The position numbers and the translations under genes were made by a program. This document shows positions 23,181 to 32,587 of a stretch of DNA of 64,000 bases, in pieces (within the stretch, counting starts at the first letter, position 1; every line of letters starts with the position of its first letter). Location of the stretch: the NCBI RefSeq assembly GCF_013408525.1, contig NZ_JACBZM010000001.1, positions 2,666,001-2,730,000 of the forward strand, read 5' to 3'. Under the pieces are notes generated by a model that was not told the DNA's origin, did not search any database, and saw only the letters and a program-made list of their open reading frames with translations. The stretch is from Nocardioides aromaticivorans (GTDB taxonomy: Bacteria; Actinomycetota; Actinomycetes; Propionibacteriales; Nocardioidaceae).

Positions 23181-25166
23181 ATGGCCGAGGAGTCCACCAC
23201 CAGCGCGCCGCCGGTCCTCACCGTCGACGTCCCCGCGCTCACCGAACTGCTGGACGGCCGGTACGCCGACGTCCGCCGCACCGTGCGGGCGCTGCTCCCG
23301 ACGTACGCCTCCGTGCTCGAGGATGCCGAGACGATGCCGCGCGAGGAGTTCCGCGAGCGGGTCAAGGAGGTCGTCCTCGAGATCGCGAGCACCGGCGCGG
23401 TCGGCATGGGCTTCCCCGAGGAGTACGGCGGAGGTGGCGACATCGGCGCCTCGATCGCGGCCTTCGGCACCCTCGCCTACGGCGACCTCTCGGTGCTGGT
23501 GAAGGTCGGCGTGCAGTTCGGCCTGTTCGGTGGCGCGATCCTGCAGCTCGGCACGAAGCGGCACCACGACGCGTACCTGGCCGACCTGATCGCGGGGCGC
23601 CTGCTCGGCTGCTTCGCGATGACCGAGACCGGCCACGGCAGCAACGTGCAGGCCCTCGGCACGGTCGCCTCCTACGACCCGGAGGCGGGGGAGTTCGTCA
23701 TCACGACGACGACGCCCGAGGCCGGCAAGGACTACATCGGCAACGCCGCGAAGCACGCCCGAGTCGCGGTGGTGTTCGCCCAGCTCGAGGTGGCGGGGGA
23801 GGAGCACGGCGTGCACGCGCTCGTCGTACCCCTGCGCGACGAGGCGGGCGCCACGCTGCCGGGCATCCGGATCGAGGACGACGGCCACAAGATGGGCCTC
23901 AACGGCGTCGACAACGGCCGGATCTGGTTCGACGGGGTGCGGGTGCCGCGGGAGGCGCTGCTCAACCGGTTCGCCGACGTCACCGAGGACGGCACGTACG
24001 TCAGCGAGATCGAGAGCGCGGGCCGTCGCTTCTTCACGATGCTCGGGACGCTCGTCCAGGGCCGGGTCTCGGTCGGCGCGGCCGGGGTCAGCGCCGCGAA
24101 GGTCGCCCTGACGATCGCGGTCCGCTACGCCCTGCAGCGACGCCAGTTCGAGACCGGTGCCGGCGAGGGCGCGGACGGCGAGAAGGAGCAGCTGCTGCTC
24201 GACTACGGCCTGCACCAGCGTCGCCTGCTCCCGCGGCTGGCGCGCACCTACGCACTGCACTTCGCGCAGGAGGTGCTCGCCGCGCGCCTCCACGACGTGT
24301 TCTCGGGCATCACGACCGACGAGGAGTCGCGGCGGCTGCTGGAGTCGCGGGCCGCCGGGACGAAGGCGCTGTCGACCTGGCTGGCCACCGACGTGATCCA
24401 GGAGTGTCGCGAGGCGTGCGGCGGGGCCGGCTACCTGTCGGTCAACCGGTTCGCCGCGCTCAAGGCCGACACCGATGTCTTCACGACCTTCGAGGGCGAC
24501 AACCACGTCCTGCTGCAGCTGGTCGGCAAGGGCCTGCTCACGGACTTCGCGAGCGACTTCTCCGACCTCGACCAGCTCGGCATGGTGCGTTTCGTCGCCG
24601 GCCTCGCGGTCGACACGGTCCTCGAGAAGACCCGCGCCCACCGCCTGCTGCAGAGCATCCGCGACGCGCTGCCGTCGGGCGGCAACGACAGCTGGTCGAC
24701 CGACGCGGGACTGCGCGACCCGGAGTACCACCTCGCGATGTACCGCTTCCGCGAGGAGCACCGGATCGGCGGTGTCGCCCGGCGCCTCAAGCGCGGTGTC
24801 GACTCCGGCATGAACCCCGGCGAGGTCTTCTCCCGCGTCCAGGACCACGTGATCGCCGCGGCCCGAGCCCACGTCGAGCGCATCGTGCTGGAGGCCTTCG
24901 TCGAGCAGGTCGCCGCGATGGAGGACGGCGACCTCAAGCTCGCCCTCAACGCGCTGTGCGACCTGCACGCGCTCTCCGGCATCGAGGCCGACGCCGCGTG
25001 GTTCATCGAGCACGACCGCCTGTCCACCCAACGGTCGAAGGCGATCACCCGTGACATCGGCGACCTGTGCCGCCGGCTCCGCCCGGTCGCGCGGGAGCTG
25101 GTCGACGCGTTCGCCGTCCCCGAGCCGCTGCTCCGAGCCCCGGCCCTGGTCGAGGGAGGTGCCTGA
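23181..25166 (+). CDS. Acyl-CoA dehydrogenase/oxidase-like flavoprotein (661 aa)
   Basis: A 661-residue acyl-CoA dehydrogenase-superfamily protein, longer than the usual ~390 residues and closer in length to acyl-CoA oxidases. Family signature regions are CFAMTETGHGSNVQALGT (residues ~150-167), DGHKMGLNGVDNGRIWFDGVRVPREALL, and the C-terminal EACGGAGYLSVNRFAALKADTDVFTTFEGDNHVLLQ, which carries the catalytic-Glu-type loop. A further ~180-residue helical domain follows, as in ACOX proteins. It should dehydrogenate acyl-CoA; whether O2 or an electron-transfer flavoprotein is the acceptor cannot be read from the sequence. The methyltransferase gene starts 1 bp after it. Confidence 0.85.
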   Translation: MAEESTTSAPPVLTVDVPALTELLDGRYADVRRTVRALLPTYASVLEDAETMPREEFRERVKEVVLEIASTGAVGMGFPEEYGGGGDIGASIAAFGTLAYGDLSVLVKVGVQFGLFGGAILQLGTKRHHDAYLADLIAGRLLGCFAMTETGHGSNVQALGTVASYDPEAGEFVITTTTPEAGKDYIGNAAKHARVAVVFAQLEVAGEEHGVHALVVPLRDEAGATLPGIRIEDDGHKMGLNGVDNGRIWFDGVRVPREALLNRFADVTEDGTYVSEIESAGRRFFTMLGTLVQGRVSVGAAGVSAAKVALTIAVRYALQRRQFETGAGEGADGEKEQLLLDYGLHQRRLLPRLARTYALHFAQEVLAARLHDVFSGITTDEESRRLLESRAAGTKALSTWLATDVIQECREACGGAGYLSVNRFAALKADTDVFTTFEGDNHVLLQLVGKGLLTDFASDFSDLDQLGMVRFVAGLAVDTVLEKTRAHRLLQSIRDALPSGGNDSWSTDAGLRDPEYHLAMYRFREEHRIGGVARRLKRGVDSGMNPGEVFSRVQDHVIAAARAHVERIVLEAFVEQVAAMEDGDLKLALNALCDLHALSGIEADAAWFIEHDRLSTQRSKAITRDIGDLCRRLRPVARELVDAFAVPEPLLRAPALVEGGA

Positions 25167-25167
25167 G

Positions 25168-25857
25168 ATGCCCACCCACCTCGTGCGCGCTGCCGTGTCG
25201 AAGGTCCCCGGCCTCGGCGGCTGGTCCGACGACCCGCTGTGGGCGTCCTTCTACGACTGGACGGTCGAGCACCCGCGTGCGGGCGGCGCGATCTGGCGCG
25301 TCGGCATCCAGAGCGACCTGCGCCTCCTCTACCGCGCGGCGGCCGAGATCGGTCGGCAGCCCGCCGGCGCGCGCATCCTCGACATCCCGTGCGGTGGTGG
25401 TGTCGCCCTGCGCGGGCTGAAGCCCGGCCAGGGCGTCGAGTACGTCGCCGCCGACATCGCGCAGGCCATGCTGGACCGCACGATGGAGGCTGCGCAGGAG
25501 CGCGGCGTCGCCGACCAGGTCGAGCCCCGCATCGCCGACGTCGGCGACCTGCCCTTCGCGGACGCGTCCTTCGACCTCGTGGTCACCTTCACCGGCCTGC
25601 ACTGCTTCCCCGACCCGGCCCGGGCGGTCATCGAGATGGCGCGCGTGCTCCGGCCGGGCGGCGTACTCACAGGCAGCGCGCTGCTCAACGACTCGGTGCG
25701 CTACGCGCCGCTGCGCAAGGCCGGCCGGATCGCCGGCCTGCTCGGACCGGGCTGCACCAGCGACGACCTCGAGGGGTGGCTGGCCGGCCAGGGCATCGCC
25801 GACGTCGTGATCGAGAAGAGCGGCGCGATCGGCTACTTCCGCGGGGTCAAGCGCTGA
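25168..25857 (+). CDS. Class I SAM-dependent methyltransferase
   Basis: A 229-residue methyltransferase with motif I ARILDIPCGGGVALRGL (residues ~66-82), the acidic loop VAADIAQAMLD, motif IV region FDLVVTFTGLHCFPDP and motif V/VI ARVLRPGGVL. It belongs to the UbiE/Methyltransf_11 type. The substrate is unknown. The ribosome-binding site GGGAGG precedes the ATG. It is joined to the acyl-CoA dehydrogenase gene upstream (1-bp gap) and overlaps the TetR gene downstream (TGATG), so all three form one operon. Confidence 0.87.
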   Translation: MPTHLVRAAVSKVPGLGGWSDDPLWASFYDWTVEHPRAGGAIWRVGIQSDLRLLYRAAAEIGRQPAGARILDIPCGGGVALRGLKPGQGVEYVAADIAQAMLDRTMEAAQERGVADQVEPRIADVGDLPFADASFDLVVTFTGLHCFPDPARAVIEMARVLRPGGVLTGSALLNDSVRYAPLRKAGRIAGLLGPGCTSDDLEGWLAGQGIADVVIEKSGAIGYFRGVKR

Positions 25858-26447
25858 TGCAGGTGCCCCGGGCGCGACGCAGGACGGCCTCCGAGCGGAG
25901 CGCGGCGGTCTTCGACGCCCTGCGCAACCTGCTGCTCGAGCACCCCTGGGGCGACGTCACCCTCGAGGCCGTCGCCCGTGACGCGGGCGTGAGCCGGCAG
26001 ACCCTCTACAACGCGTTCGGGTCGCGCTACGGCCTGGCCCAGGCCTACGCGCTGGCCCTCGCCGACGCGCTGTGCGACCTGATCGCGGTGACCATCGCCG
26101 AGCACGCCGACGACCCGCGGGCGGGCCTGGAGGCCGCGCTGACGCTGTACCTCGAGACGTCCGTGCAGGACCCACTGATCCAGCGGGTGCGCTCCGGCGA
26201 CGCCCACCACGACCTGGTCCGGGTGGTCACGACCGATGCGGCGCCGTTGCTGGGGCGGGTCGCGGAGCGCTTCGAGGAGGTCGTCCGCAGCACGTGGCCG
26301 GTCGTCCCGGCCGAGCGTGCGCAGGTGCTGGCGCGCACGCTCGCCCGGATCGCGGTCAGCTATGTCACCATGCCGCCCGAGCACGACGAGCCGCCGGCCG
26401 CGCTGGCCGCCGGGCTCGCCGCGCTGCTCGCGCCGACGATCGACTGA
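25857..26447 (+). CDS. TetR-family transcriptional regulator
   Basis: A 196-residue repressor-type protein. Residues ~10-60 contain the TetR helix-turn-helix (TLEAVARDAGVSRQTLYNAFGSRYGL); the rest is an all-helical ligand-binding domain. It overlaps the methyltransferase stop and probably controls its own operon, although I found no convincing operator upstream of the acyl-CoA dehydrogenase gene. Whether this protein or another binds the KstR-type sites at 12.5 and 13.8 kb cannot be told from sequence. Confidence 0.87.
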   Translation: MQVPRARRRTASERSAAVFDALRNLLLEHPWGDVTLEAVARDAGVSRQTLYNAFGSRYGLAQAYALALADALCDLIAVTIAEHADDPRAGLEAALTLYLETSVQDPLIQRVRSGDAHHDLVRVVTTDAAPLLGRVAERFEEVVRSTWPVVPAERAQVLARTLARIAVSYVTMPPEHDEPPAALAAGLAALLAPTID

Positions 26448-26461
26448 GCCCGGGCCGGGCC

Positions 26462-26851
26462 TCAGGCCGGTGGCGCGAAGATCCCGAAGAGCTGGCCGTC
26501 CGGGTCGCGCAGGTAGGCGAACGTCGGCACGCCGGGGGCGACGTCGAGGTGCCGGCTGACCACGCTGCCGCCGAGCGCCTCGGCCTGCGCGCAGGTCTCC
26601 GCGACGTCGGCGACGACGATCGAGAACACGGCGTGCCCGGGCAGCCGGCCGCCGGTCGCGAACAGCCCGCCCATCGGGGCGGAGCTCCCGGCCGCGGTGA
26701 TCCGCCGGTAGTCCATGCTCTCCGACACCGGGCCGTCGTCGGCGAAGCTCCAGTCGAACAGCCCGCCGTAGAACTTCTCGGCACGCTCCGGGTCGTCGGT
26801 CGCGACCTCGAACCAGGCGAGGCTGCCGGGGGCGGGTGCGGTGGCGGTCAT
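26462..26851 (-). CDS. VOC-family (glyoxalase-fold) protein
   Basis: A 129-residue vicinal-oxygen-chelate fold protein with two beta-alpha-beta-beta-beta units. Landmarks are LAWFEVATDDPERAEKFYGGLFDWSF at the N terminus and FAYLRDPDGQLFGIFAPP at the C terminus. Proteins of this CGA/DUF-like subgroup are often of unknown function. The ATG at 26851 has the ribosome-binding site AAGGAG 6 bases upstream. It lies 17 bp behind the WYL-regulator gene and is probably its co-transcribed target. Confidence 0.84.
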   Translation of the reverse strand: MTATAPAPGSLAWFEVATDDPERAEKFYGGLFDWSFADDGPVSESMDYRRITAAGSSAPMGGLFATGGRLPGHAVFSIVVADVAETCAQAEALGGSVVSRHLDVAPGVPTFAYLRDPDGQLFGIFAPPA

Positions 26852-26868
26852 GGGGGTCTCCTTCGTCC

Positions 26869-27660
26869 TCACCCGCCCTGGTGGCGGGTCGTCGGAACCA
26901 CCGTCGCGCCGGTTCGCGACAACCCTGTGTCGGTGTTTGCGAAGAATTCCTCCGGGTGGCGGACCGCGTCCGGCATCCGCCTGCCGCGACCGCTCCCCAC
27001 CGGGACGCCGGGCGGTCCGGGCTTGCGCGGCGGCGACGGGTCCCGCTCCGCCCGGGTGACCCGGTCCATCCGGAACACCCGGTCGTCACGGCGCAGCCGG
27101 CACCACGCGGTGAGGTAGGAGCCGCGCGGGCCGACGACGACCTGCTGCGGCTCGACCAGCCGCTCGGTCTCGACGCCGTCGCCGTCGACGTACCCGATCC
27201 GGAGCACGTGGTTGTCCCGCACCGCCCGCCAGATGGTCTCGGCGACCGCGACGTCCGGGTCGGGGACCTCGGGCACGACCAGCCGGACCTTGGCGGCCGC
27301 CGCCCGGGCCTCGGCGATCGCGGGCTCCGGCATGGCGGCGAGGATCTTGTGCAGCGCGCTCCGGGCGTCGCGCGCGAACAGCGGGTGCACCGTGCTGGTG
27401 AGCGCGACCGCCACCGCGGTCGCCTCGCCGGGCGTGAAGTTCAGCGGCGGCAGGGTCATCGACCGGTCGAGGCTGTAGCCGCCGTTGCGGCCCTGCCGCG
27501 TCGCCAGCGGGACGCCGGCCTGGCCGAGCGCGCTCAGGTCGCGCTCGACGGTCCGCACGCTGACCTCGAAGCGGGCGGCGAGCCAGCTCGCCGTGCGGCC
27601 CCGCGGCCCGGCGGCCCGCAGCTCCTCGACGAGCGCGTAGAGCCGGTCGGTGCGGTTCAT
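26869..27660 (-). CDS. WYL-domain transcriptional regulator
   Basis: A 263-residue regulator with an N-terminal DeoR-type helix-turn-helix (AARFEVSVRTVERDLSALGQAGVPL) and a central WYL domain with GPRGSYLTAWCRLRRDDRVFRMDRV. The C terminus (RHPEEFFANTDTG) is shorter than in three-domain WYL proteins. It probably binds DNA near its own operon in response to a small or nucleic-acid ligand. On the minus strand TAGGGT lies 7 bases before the ATG, so the mRNA is likely leaderless. Its operon partner is the VOC-fold gene. Confidence 0.87.
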   Translation of the reverse strand: MNRTDRLYALVEELRAAGPRGRTASWLAARFEVSVRTVERDLSALGQAGVPLATRQGRNGGYSLDRSMTLPPLNFTPGEATAVAVALTSTVHPLFARDARSALHKILAAMPEPAIAEARAAAAKVRLVVPEVPDPDVAVAETIWRAVRDNHVLRIGYVDGDGVETERLVEPQQVVVGPRGSYLTAWCRLRRDDRVFRMDRVTRAERDPSPPRKPGPPGVPVGSGRGRRMPDAVRHPEEFFANTDTGLSRTGATVVPTTRHQGG

Positions 27661-27667
27661 GGCCGCG

Positions 27668-27673
27668 ACCCTA
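27668..27673 (-). promoter_or_regulatory. Candidate -10 element (TAGGGT on minus strand), leaderless WYL gene
   Basis: On the minus strand TAGGGT is followed by 7 bases and the ATG at 27660. Confidence 0.5.
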
Positions 27674-27709
27674 GGCGCCACCACGGACAGTGCCGCCCGG
27701 GTACGACGA

Positions 27710-27737
27710 GAGCCCGGCCGCTCACGCGACCGGGCTC
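27710..27737 (-). terminator. Hairpin terminator behind the pyrophosphatase gene
   Basis: Perfect 8-bp arms GAGCCCGG and CCGGGCTC around a 12-base loop, 36 bp beyond the ppa stop and before the promoter of the WYL gene. Confidence 0.65.
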
Positions 27738-27772
27738 CCGGATGTCGTTGCTCCCGCGAGGCGGGTGGGGGC

Positions 27773-28267
27773 TCAGTGGCCGCCGTCGGACTTGAACCGC
27801 TCGAAGGAGGCCTGGATCTCCAGCTCGGCGTCGCCGCGGCCGACCCAGTCGGCGCCCTCGACGGACTTGCCGGGCTCGAGGTCCTTGTAGACCTCGAAGA
27901 AGTGCTGGATCTCGAGGCGGTCGAACTTCGCGACGTGGTTGATGTCGCGGATGTGCTCCATGCGCGGGTCGCCCGCGGGGACGCACAGGACCTTGTCGTC
28001 GCCGCCGGCCTCGTCGGTCATGCGGAACATGCCGATCGCGCGGCACTTGATGAGGCAGCCCGGGAAGGTCGGCTCCTGCAGCAGGACGAGGGCGTCCAGC
28101 GGGTCGCCGTCCTGACCCAGGGTGTCCTCGATGTAGCCGTAGTCGGCGGGGTACATCGTCGAGGTGAACAGGAAGCGGTCGAGGCGCATCCGACCGGTCT
28201 CGTGGTCGACCTCGTACTTGTTGCGGCTCCCCTTGGGGATCTCCACGAGGACGTCGAACTCCAGCAC
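27773..28267 (-). CDS. ppa: Inorganic pyrophosphatase (family I)
   Basis: A 164-residue soluble inorganic pyrophosphatase that drives biosynthesis by removing PPi. Typical blocks are [45 protein letters not shown] with the metal-binding Asp cluster, and [18 protein letters not shown]. The GTG at 28267 is chosen because GGAGGA lies 5 bases upstream and because the length matches mycobacterial Ppa (about 162 residues); an in-frame ATG at 28288 would add seven residues. It is divergent from dacB, the same arrangement as in M. tuberculosis (Rv3628 and Rv3627c). Confidence 0.95.
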   Translation of the reverse strand: MLEFDVLVEIPKGSRNKYEVDHETGRMRLDRFLFTSTMYPADYGYIEDTLGQDGDPLDALVLLQEPTFPGCLIKCRAIGMFRMTDEAGGDDKVLCVPAGDPRMEHIRDINHVAKFDRLEIQHFFEVYKDLEPGKSVEGADWVGRGDAELEIQASFERFKSDGGH

Positions 28268-28363
28268 TGGCTTCCTCCACACACTCATTCGTTCGCCCGC
28301 GGCGGCGGGCCGGCCGGGCGCTGGTGATCCGTTGGAGGACCCGCCCCGCGCCGTTGTCCGCAG

Positions 28364-28380
28364 CATTGTCCCGCACAATG
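28364..28380. promoter_or_regulatory. CATTGT/ACAATG dyad in the ppa-dacB divergent region
   Basis: A perfect inverted repeat with 6-bp arms and spacer CCCGC in the 176-bp gap between the two divergent genes. It could be an operator or a pair of overlapping -10-like elements. Nothing else recognisable lies in the gap except the two ribosome-binding sites. Confidence 0.35.
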
Positions 28381-28443
28381 TCCCCGAACGCGCAGTCGGG
28401 AGCCAGTCGTGGACCGGTCCTGTCCGTTCGGAGAGGGAGGCCA

Positions 28444-29934
28444 GTGGGCAAGCGTGAGGCCGTCCGGGAGGACGACGCCCGTCCGCGGCGCGCCCGGAAG
28501 GTGGTCGCCGGCCTCCTCGGGGTGGCCCTGCTCGCGGGCGGCGGCGTCGCCTGGCGGACGGGCACCGCGGAGGAGTGGTGGCACGACCTGCGCGGCGACG
28601 GCGCGGAGCAGCCCGCCGATCCCGCCGCGGTCGCCCCGCCGCCGGAGGTCGACGTACCGGACGTCGTACGTCCGAAGGCGCTGGCGCGACCGGCAGCCGG
28701 GGCGGGTGCGCTGGACCGCGCGGCGATCGCCGCCGCGCTGCGGCCGCTGGCCGACAAGGACCTCGGCAAGCACGTCCTCGCGGCGGTCGGCCCGCTCGAC
28801 GGCACCGCCATCTCCTACCGGGCGACCGAGGGTGCGAGCGTGGCGATGCCCGCCTCGACCACCAAGCTGGTGACCTCCGCCGTCGCGCTCTTCCTGCTCG
28901 GACCGGACCGGACCTTCGACACCACCACAGTGCTCGACACGTCGGGGCCCACGCCGCGGCTCGTCCTCGTGGGCGGCGGCGACCCCTTCCTGACCCGCAC
29001 CCCCGCCGCAGCCGGCGACGCGTCGAGCCCGACCTACGAGCCCCACCGCGCCGACATCCGCACCCTCGCCCGCAGCACCGCCCGCGCGCTGCGCACCGAC
29101 GGCGTCCGCACCGTGCAGCTCGGCTACGACGACTCCCTCTTCTCCGGCCCGGACTTCAGCCCGCGCTGGCGGCCGGACTACTTCCCCTCGGAGGTGGCGC
29201 CGATCAGCGCGCTCTGGGTCGACGAGGCGCGCACGCCGGACGGCAGCACGAAGGTCACCAACCCGGCTCCGACCGCGGCCGCGGAGTTCCGCAAGGAGCT
29301 GGTCCGCGCCGGCATCCGGGTCGCCGGCGGCACCCTCCACGGCCGCGCCGCGGCGACGAGCACGCCGGTCGCGGAGGTCACCAGCCCCACCGTCGCGCAG
29401 ATCGTGCAGCGCCTGATCGAGGTCAGCGACAACAACGCCGCCGAGGTGCTGCTGCGCCAGATCGGCCTCGCCGACCAGGGCACCGGCTCCTTCGAGGCGG
29501 GCCAGGCGGCCGTCGAGCGGGTCCTGGCGGCCAACGGCATCGACCTCGGCTCCTCGGTCCTGTACGACGGCAGCGGGCTCTCGCGCGACAACCGGCTCTC
29601 GCCCGACGTGCTCGTCGAGGTGCTCCGCTGGGCCGCGTCGGACGACCACCCGCAACTGCGCCCGCTGCTGGCCGCGCTGCCGGTCGCGGGCTACACGGGC
29701 TCCCTCGCCAACCGGATGGACCACGGCCCCGCCGCCGGGCGCGGCCGGGTGCGCGCGAAGACCGGCACCCTCACCGGGGTGTCCTCGCTCGCCGGCATCG
29801 CCGTCGACCGCGAGGGCAACCTGATGGTCTTCGCGCTGATGGCGGACCGGGTGCGGCCGGACCGGAGCGGGCTGGCCCGCACGGCGATGGACGACGCCGC
29901 CGCCGGGCTGGGCGCCTGCAGCTGCGGTCGCTGA
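28444..29934 (+). CDS. dacB: D-alanyl-D-alanine carboxypeptidase/endopeptidase (PBP4 type, S13)
   Basis: A 496-residue exported penicillin-binding protein. An N-terminal membrane anchor/signal ([18 protein letters not shown]) is followed by the S13 catalytic domain. All three motifs are present: SxxK in [11 protein letters not shown], SxN in [14 protein letters not shown] in RAKTGTLTG. The enzyme trims or cuts peptide cross-links of peptidoglycan outside the membrane. The GTG at 28444 follows GAGAGGGAGG; a longer reading frame upstream does not look coding. It heads a conserved run dacB, DUF2342, tilS, hpt (M. tuberculosis Rv3627c-Rv3624c). Confidence 0.92.
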   Translation: MGKREAVREDDARPRRARKVVAGLLGVALLAGGGVAWRTGTAEEWWHDLRGDGAEQPADPAAVAPPPEVDVPDVVRPKALARPAAGAGALDRAAIAAALRPLADKDLGKHVLAAVGPLDGTAISYRATEGASVAMPASTTKLVTSAVALFLLGPDRTFDTTTVLDTSGPTPRLVLVGGGDPFLTRTPAAAGDASSPTYEPHRADIRTLARSTARALRTDGVRTVQLGYDDSLFSGPDFSPRWRPDYFPSEVAPISALWVDEARTPDGSTKVTNPAPTAAAEFRKELVRAGIRVAGGTLHGRAAATSTPVAEVTSPTVAQIVQRLIEVSDNNAAEVLLRQIGLADQGTGSFEAGQAAVERVLAANGIDLGSSVLYDGSGLSRDNRLSPDVLVEVLRWAASDDHPQLRPLLAALPVAGYTGSLANRMDHGPAAGRGRVRAKTGTLTGVSSLAGIAVDREGNLMVFALMADRVRPDRSGLARTAMDDAAAGLGACSCGR

Positions 29935-29958
29935 CGCGGCAGCGCTGGGGCCACGGCC

Positions 29959-29964
29959 TACGCT
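29959..29964 (+). promoter_or_regulatory. Candidate -10 element (TACGCT), leaderless start at 29971
   Basis: TACGCT, 6 bases, ATG at 29971; no Shine-Dalgarno sequence. Confidence 0.5.
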
Positions 29965-29970
29965 TCCCCC

Positions 29971-31038
29971 ATGCCCGCATCGAGCCACTCCAGCGCGTCC
30001 GGCGCCGAGCTCCCCCAGATGATCGACTGGCGGCTCGCCGTCGCGCTGGGCAGCCGCCTGGCGGGCGAGGGGCCCGTGGTCAGCCGCGCGGAGGCCGATG
30101 AGGCCGTGGCCGAGCTGCGGGCGGGCGCCAACCGCTCGACCGGCCTGGTCCGGGAGTTCACCGGCCTCGACGCCCCCGACGGCACCGCGCCGATCCTCGT
30201 CGTCGACCGGCCCGGCTGGGTGCAGGCCAACGCGGAGGGCTTCGCCGTCGCCACCCGGCCGATGGTGGAGAAGCTGGTCGCGCACAAGCCGCCGTCCGGG
30301 CTGGCGCTCAAGGTGGGCTCGAAGGTCACCGGCGCCGAGGTCGGCGGCCTGCTGGGCTTCCTGGCCGGCAAGGTGCTGGGCCAGTTCGACCCGTTCCACG
30401 CGCCGCACGGCCGGCTGCTGCTGGTCGCCCCCAATATCGTCCACGTGGAGCGCGAGCTCGACGTCGACCCCCACGACTTCCGGCTGTGGGTCTGCCTGCA
30501 CGAGGAGACCCACCGGGTCCAGTTCACGGCGGTGCCGTGGATGCGCGACCACCTCTTCTCCGAGATCGAGGCGCTCAGCGACACCGTCGACCCCGGCGGC
30601 CTGCTCGACGGCGGCGTCGAGCGGATCGCCGAGGCGCTCAAGGCGGCCCGCGGCGGCGGCAGCATCGTCGACATGTTCAGCACCCCCGAGCAGCGCGACG
30701 TCCTCGACCGCGTCACCGGGATGATGTCGCTGCTCGAGGGCCACGCCGACGTGGTGATGGACGACGTCGGCCCGACCGTGATCCCCAGCGTCGCCGAGAT
30801 CCGCAAGAAGTTCACCAAGCGCCGCCAGGGCGTCGGTGCGCTCGACCGCGTCCTGCGTCGGCTGCTGGGCCTCGAGGCGAAGATGGCGCAGTACCGCGAC
30901 GGCGCCCAGTTCGTCCGGGCCGTCGTCGACAAGGTCGGCATGGAGGAGTTCAACGCCGTGTGGGCGGGCCCGGAGAACCTCCCCGGCAAGGCCGAGCTGG
31001 CCGACCCGGAGGGCTGGATCCGCCGCGTCCTCGCCTGA
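29971..31038 (+). CDS. Zinc-dependent metalloprotease (DUF2342 / F420-biosynthesis-associated type)
   Basis: A 355-residue protein of the DUF2342 family, annotated in actinobacteria as zinc-dependent metalloprotease or coenzyme F420 biosynthesis-associated protein. The zinc-binding motif HEETH (His177 to His181) sits in WVCLHEETHRVQF, with a later conserved MSLLEGHADVVMDDVG that would supply further ligands. Function is not established. The gene keeps its place between dacB and tilS as in M. tuberculosis (Rv3626c). It appears to have its own leaderless promoter. Confidence 0.87.
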   Translation: MPASSHSSASGAELPQMIDWRLAVALGSRLAGEGPVVSRAEADEAVAELRAGANRSTGLVREFTGLDAPDGTAPILVVDRPGWVQANAEGFAVATRPMVEKLVAHKPPSGLALKVGSKVTGAEVGGLLGFLAGKVLGQFDPFHAPHGRLLLVAPNIVHVERELDVDPHDFRLWVCLHEETHRVQFTAVPWMRDHLFSEIEALSDTVDPGGLLDGGVERIAEALKAARGGGSIVDMFSTPEQRDVLDRVTGMMSLLEGHADVVMDDVGPTVIPSVAEIRKKFTKRRQGVGALDRVLRRLLGLEAKMAQYRDGAQFVRAVVDKVGMEEFNAVWAGPENLPGKAELADPEGWIRRVLA

Positions 31039-31049
31039 GGCGCCGGGTC

Positions 31050-32030
31050 ATGGGCCTCCACCCCGCCGTCGCCGCCGTCCGTCACGGTGTACGACGGGCG
31101 ATCGCCGGCCTCGAGCGTGACCACGCCGTCCTGGTCGCCTGCTCGGGCGGTGCCGACTCGCTCGCCCTGCTCAGCGCCACGGTGTTCGAGGCGCGCAGGC
31201 CCGGCGTCCGGGTGATCGGCGTGACCGTCGACCACGGCCTGCAGGAGGGCTCCGCGGCGCACGCCGCCCGCGTCGTGGACCAGATGGCGGCCCTCGGCGC
31301 CGACGAGACCGCCACGGCGCGGGTGCACGTCGACCCGGCCGGTCTCGGCATCGAGGCGGCGGCCCGTCGCGCCCGGTACGACGTGCTCGAGCAGATGCGC
31401 GTGCACTTCGACGCGCGGAGCGTGCTGCTCGGCCACACCCGCGACGACCAGGCCGAGACCGTGCTGCTCGGGCTGGCCCGCGGCTCCGGCGGCCGCAGCA
31501 TCGCCGGGATGCGCCGCAGCTTCGACCACTACGACCGGCCGCTGCTCGACGTCGCCCGCGCCGACACCGTCGCCGCCTGCCTGGCCGAGGGCATCGAGTT
31601 CTGGGACGACCCCCACAACAGCGACCCCGGCTTCGCGCGGGTCCGGGTCCGCCAGCGCGTCCTGCCCGTGCTGGAGGACGAGCTGGGGCCGGGTGTCGCG
31701 GCGACGCTGGCCCGCACCGCCGACCAGGTCCGCGACGACGTCGAGGCGCTGGACGGGATCGCGCTGGCGTCGTACGAGCGGATCGGCGGGCCGGAGGGGC
31801 TGGACCGGGAGGAGCTGGAGGAGCTGCCCCGGGCGGTCGCGACCCGGGTGCTGCGGCTGGCCGCGCTGGCCGCAGGCGCCCGCGACAGCGAGCTCTTCCA
31901 CGTGCACGTCACGGCCCTCCACCAGCTCGCGCTGGGGGCGATCAACGGCGAGGTCCAGCTTCCGGGCCACGTCACGGCATACCGCGACGGCTCCCGGCTG
32001 CTTTTCAGGCCCACGGCTGTGGCAGGCTGA
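31050..32030 (+). CDS. tilS: tRNA(Ile)-lysidine synthase
   Basis: A 326-residue N-type ATP-pyrophosphatase that modifies C34 of tRNA-Ile(CAU) with lysine, changing the codon read from AUG to AUA. The PP-loop is VACSGGADSLALL (SGGxDS), with HTRDDQAETVLLGLARGSGGRSIAGM as the conserved catalytic/binding segment. The C-terminal domain is short, as in actinobacterial TilS. The ATG at 31050 follows the upstream stop by 11 bp, and hpt begins 5 bp after the stop. Confidence 0.93.
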   Translation: MGLHPAVAAVRHGVRRAIAGLERDHAVLVACSGGADSLALLSATVFEARRPGVRVIGVTVDHGLQEGSAAHAARVVDQMAALGADETATARVHVDPAGLGIEAAARRARYDVLEQMRVHFDARSVLLGHTRDDQAETVLLGLARGSGGRSIAGMRRSFDHYDRPLLDVARADTVAACLAEGIEFWDDPHNSDPGFARVRVRQRVLPVLEDELGPGVAATLARTADQVRDDVEALDGIALASYERIGGPEGLDREELEELPRAVATRVLRLAALAAGARDSELFHVHVTALHQLALGAINGEVQLPGHVTAYRDGSRLLFRPTAVAG

Positions 32031-32035
32031 CGCCC

Positions 32036-32587
32036 ATGCAGGCAAGCGACGTCGCGGACGACCTGGTCGAGGTCCTCTTCACCGAGAAGCAGATCCAGGA
32101 CCGGGTCGCGGAGCTGGCGGCCGACATCGAGCGGGACTACGAGGGCAAGGAGCTCGTCCTCGTCGGCGTCCTGCGTGGTGCCGTGATGATCATGGCCGAC
32201 CTCGCACGCTCGCTGAACAAGCACGTGGAGATGGACTGGATGGCGGTGTCGTCCTACGGCTCCGGCACCAAGTCGTCCGGCGTGGTGCGGATCCTCAAGG
32301 ACCTCGACGCCGACATCGCGGGCCGGCACGTGCTGATCGTCGACGAGATCATCGACACCGGCCTCACCCTGTCGTGGCTGACCTCCAACCTCGGCTCGCG
32401 TGGTCCGGCCAGCGTCGAGATCGCCACCCTCCTGCGCAAGCCGGAGGCGCTCCAGATGCCCGTCACGCCCAAGTACGTCGGCTGGGACATCCCCAACGAG
32501 TTCGTCGTCGGCTACGGCCTCGACTACCGCGAGCGCTACCGCAACCTGCGCGACATCGGCACCCTCTCGCCCTCCGTCTACTCCTGA
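32036..32587 (+). CDS. hpt: Hypoxanthine phosphoribosyltransferase
   Basis: A 183-residue purine-salvage enzyme that converts hypoxanthine or guanine plus PRPP to IMP/GMP. The PRPP-binding motif is VLIVDEIIDTGLTL; the flexible-loop region MAVSSYGSGTKSSG and the C-terminal VGYGLDYRERYRNL are also typical. It is directly behind tilS and 177 bp upstream of ftsH, the usual actinobacterial order. Confidence 0.95.
   Translation: MQASDVADDLVEVLFTEKQIQDRVAELAADIERDYEGKELVLVGVLRGAVMIMADLARSLNKHVEMDWMAVSSYGSGTKSSGVVRILKDLDADIAGRHVLIVDEIIDTGLTLSWLTSNLGSRGPASVEIATLLRKPEALQMPVTPKYVGWDIPNEFVVGYGLDYRERYRNLRDIGTLSPSVYS

Noticed and set aside
32023..32028. Leaderless -10 element for hpt
   Set aside because: The hexamer at the right distance is CAGGCT, which lacks the essential TA; hpt is probably read through from tilS.
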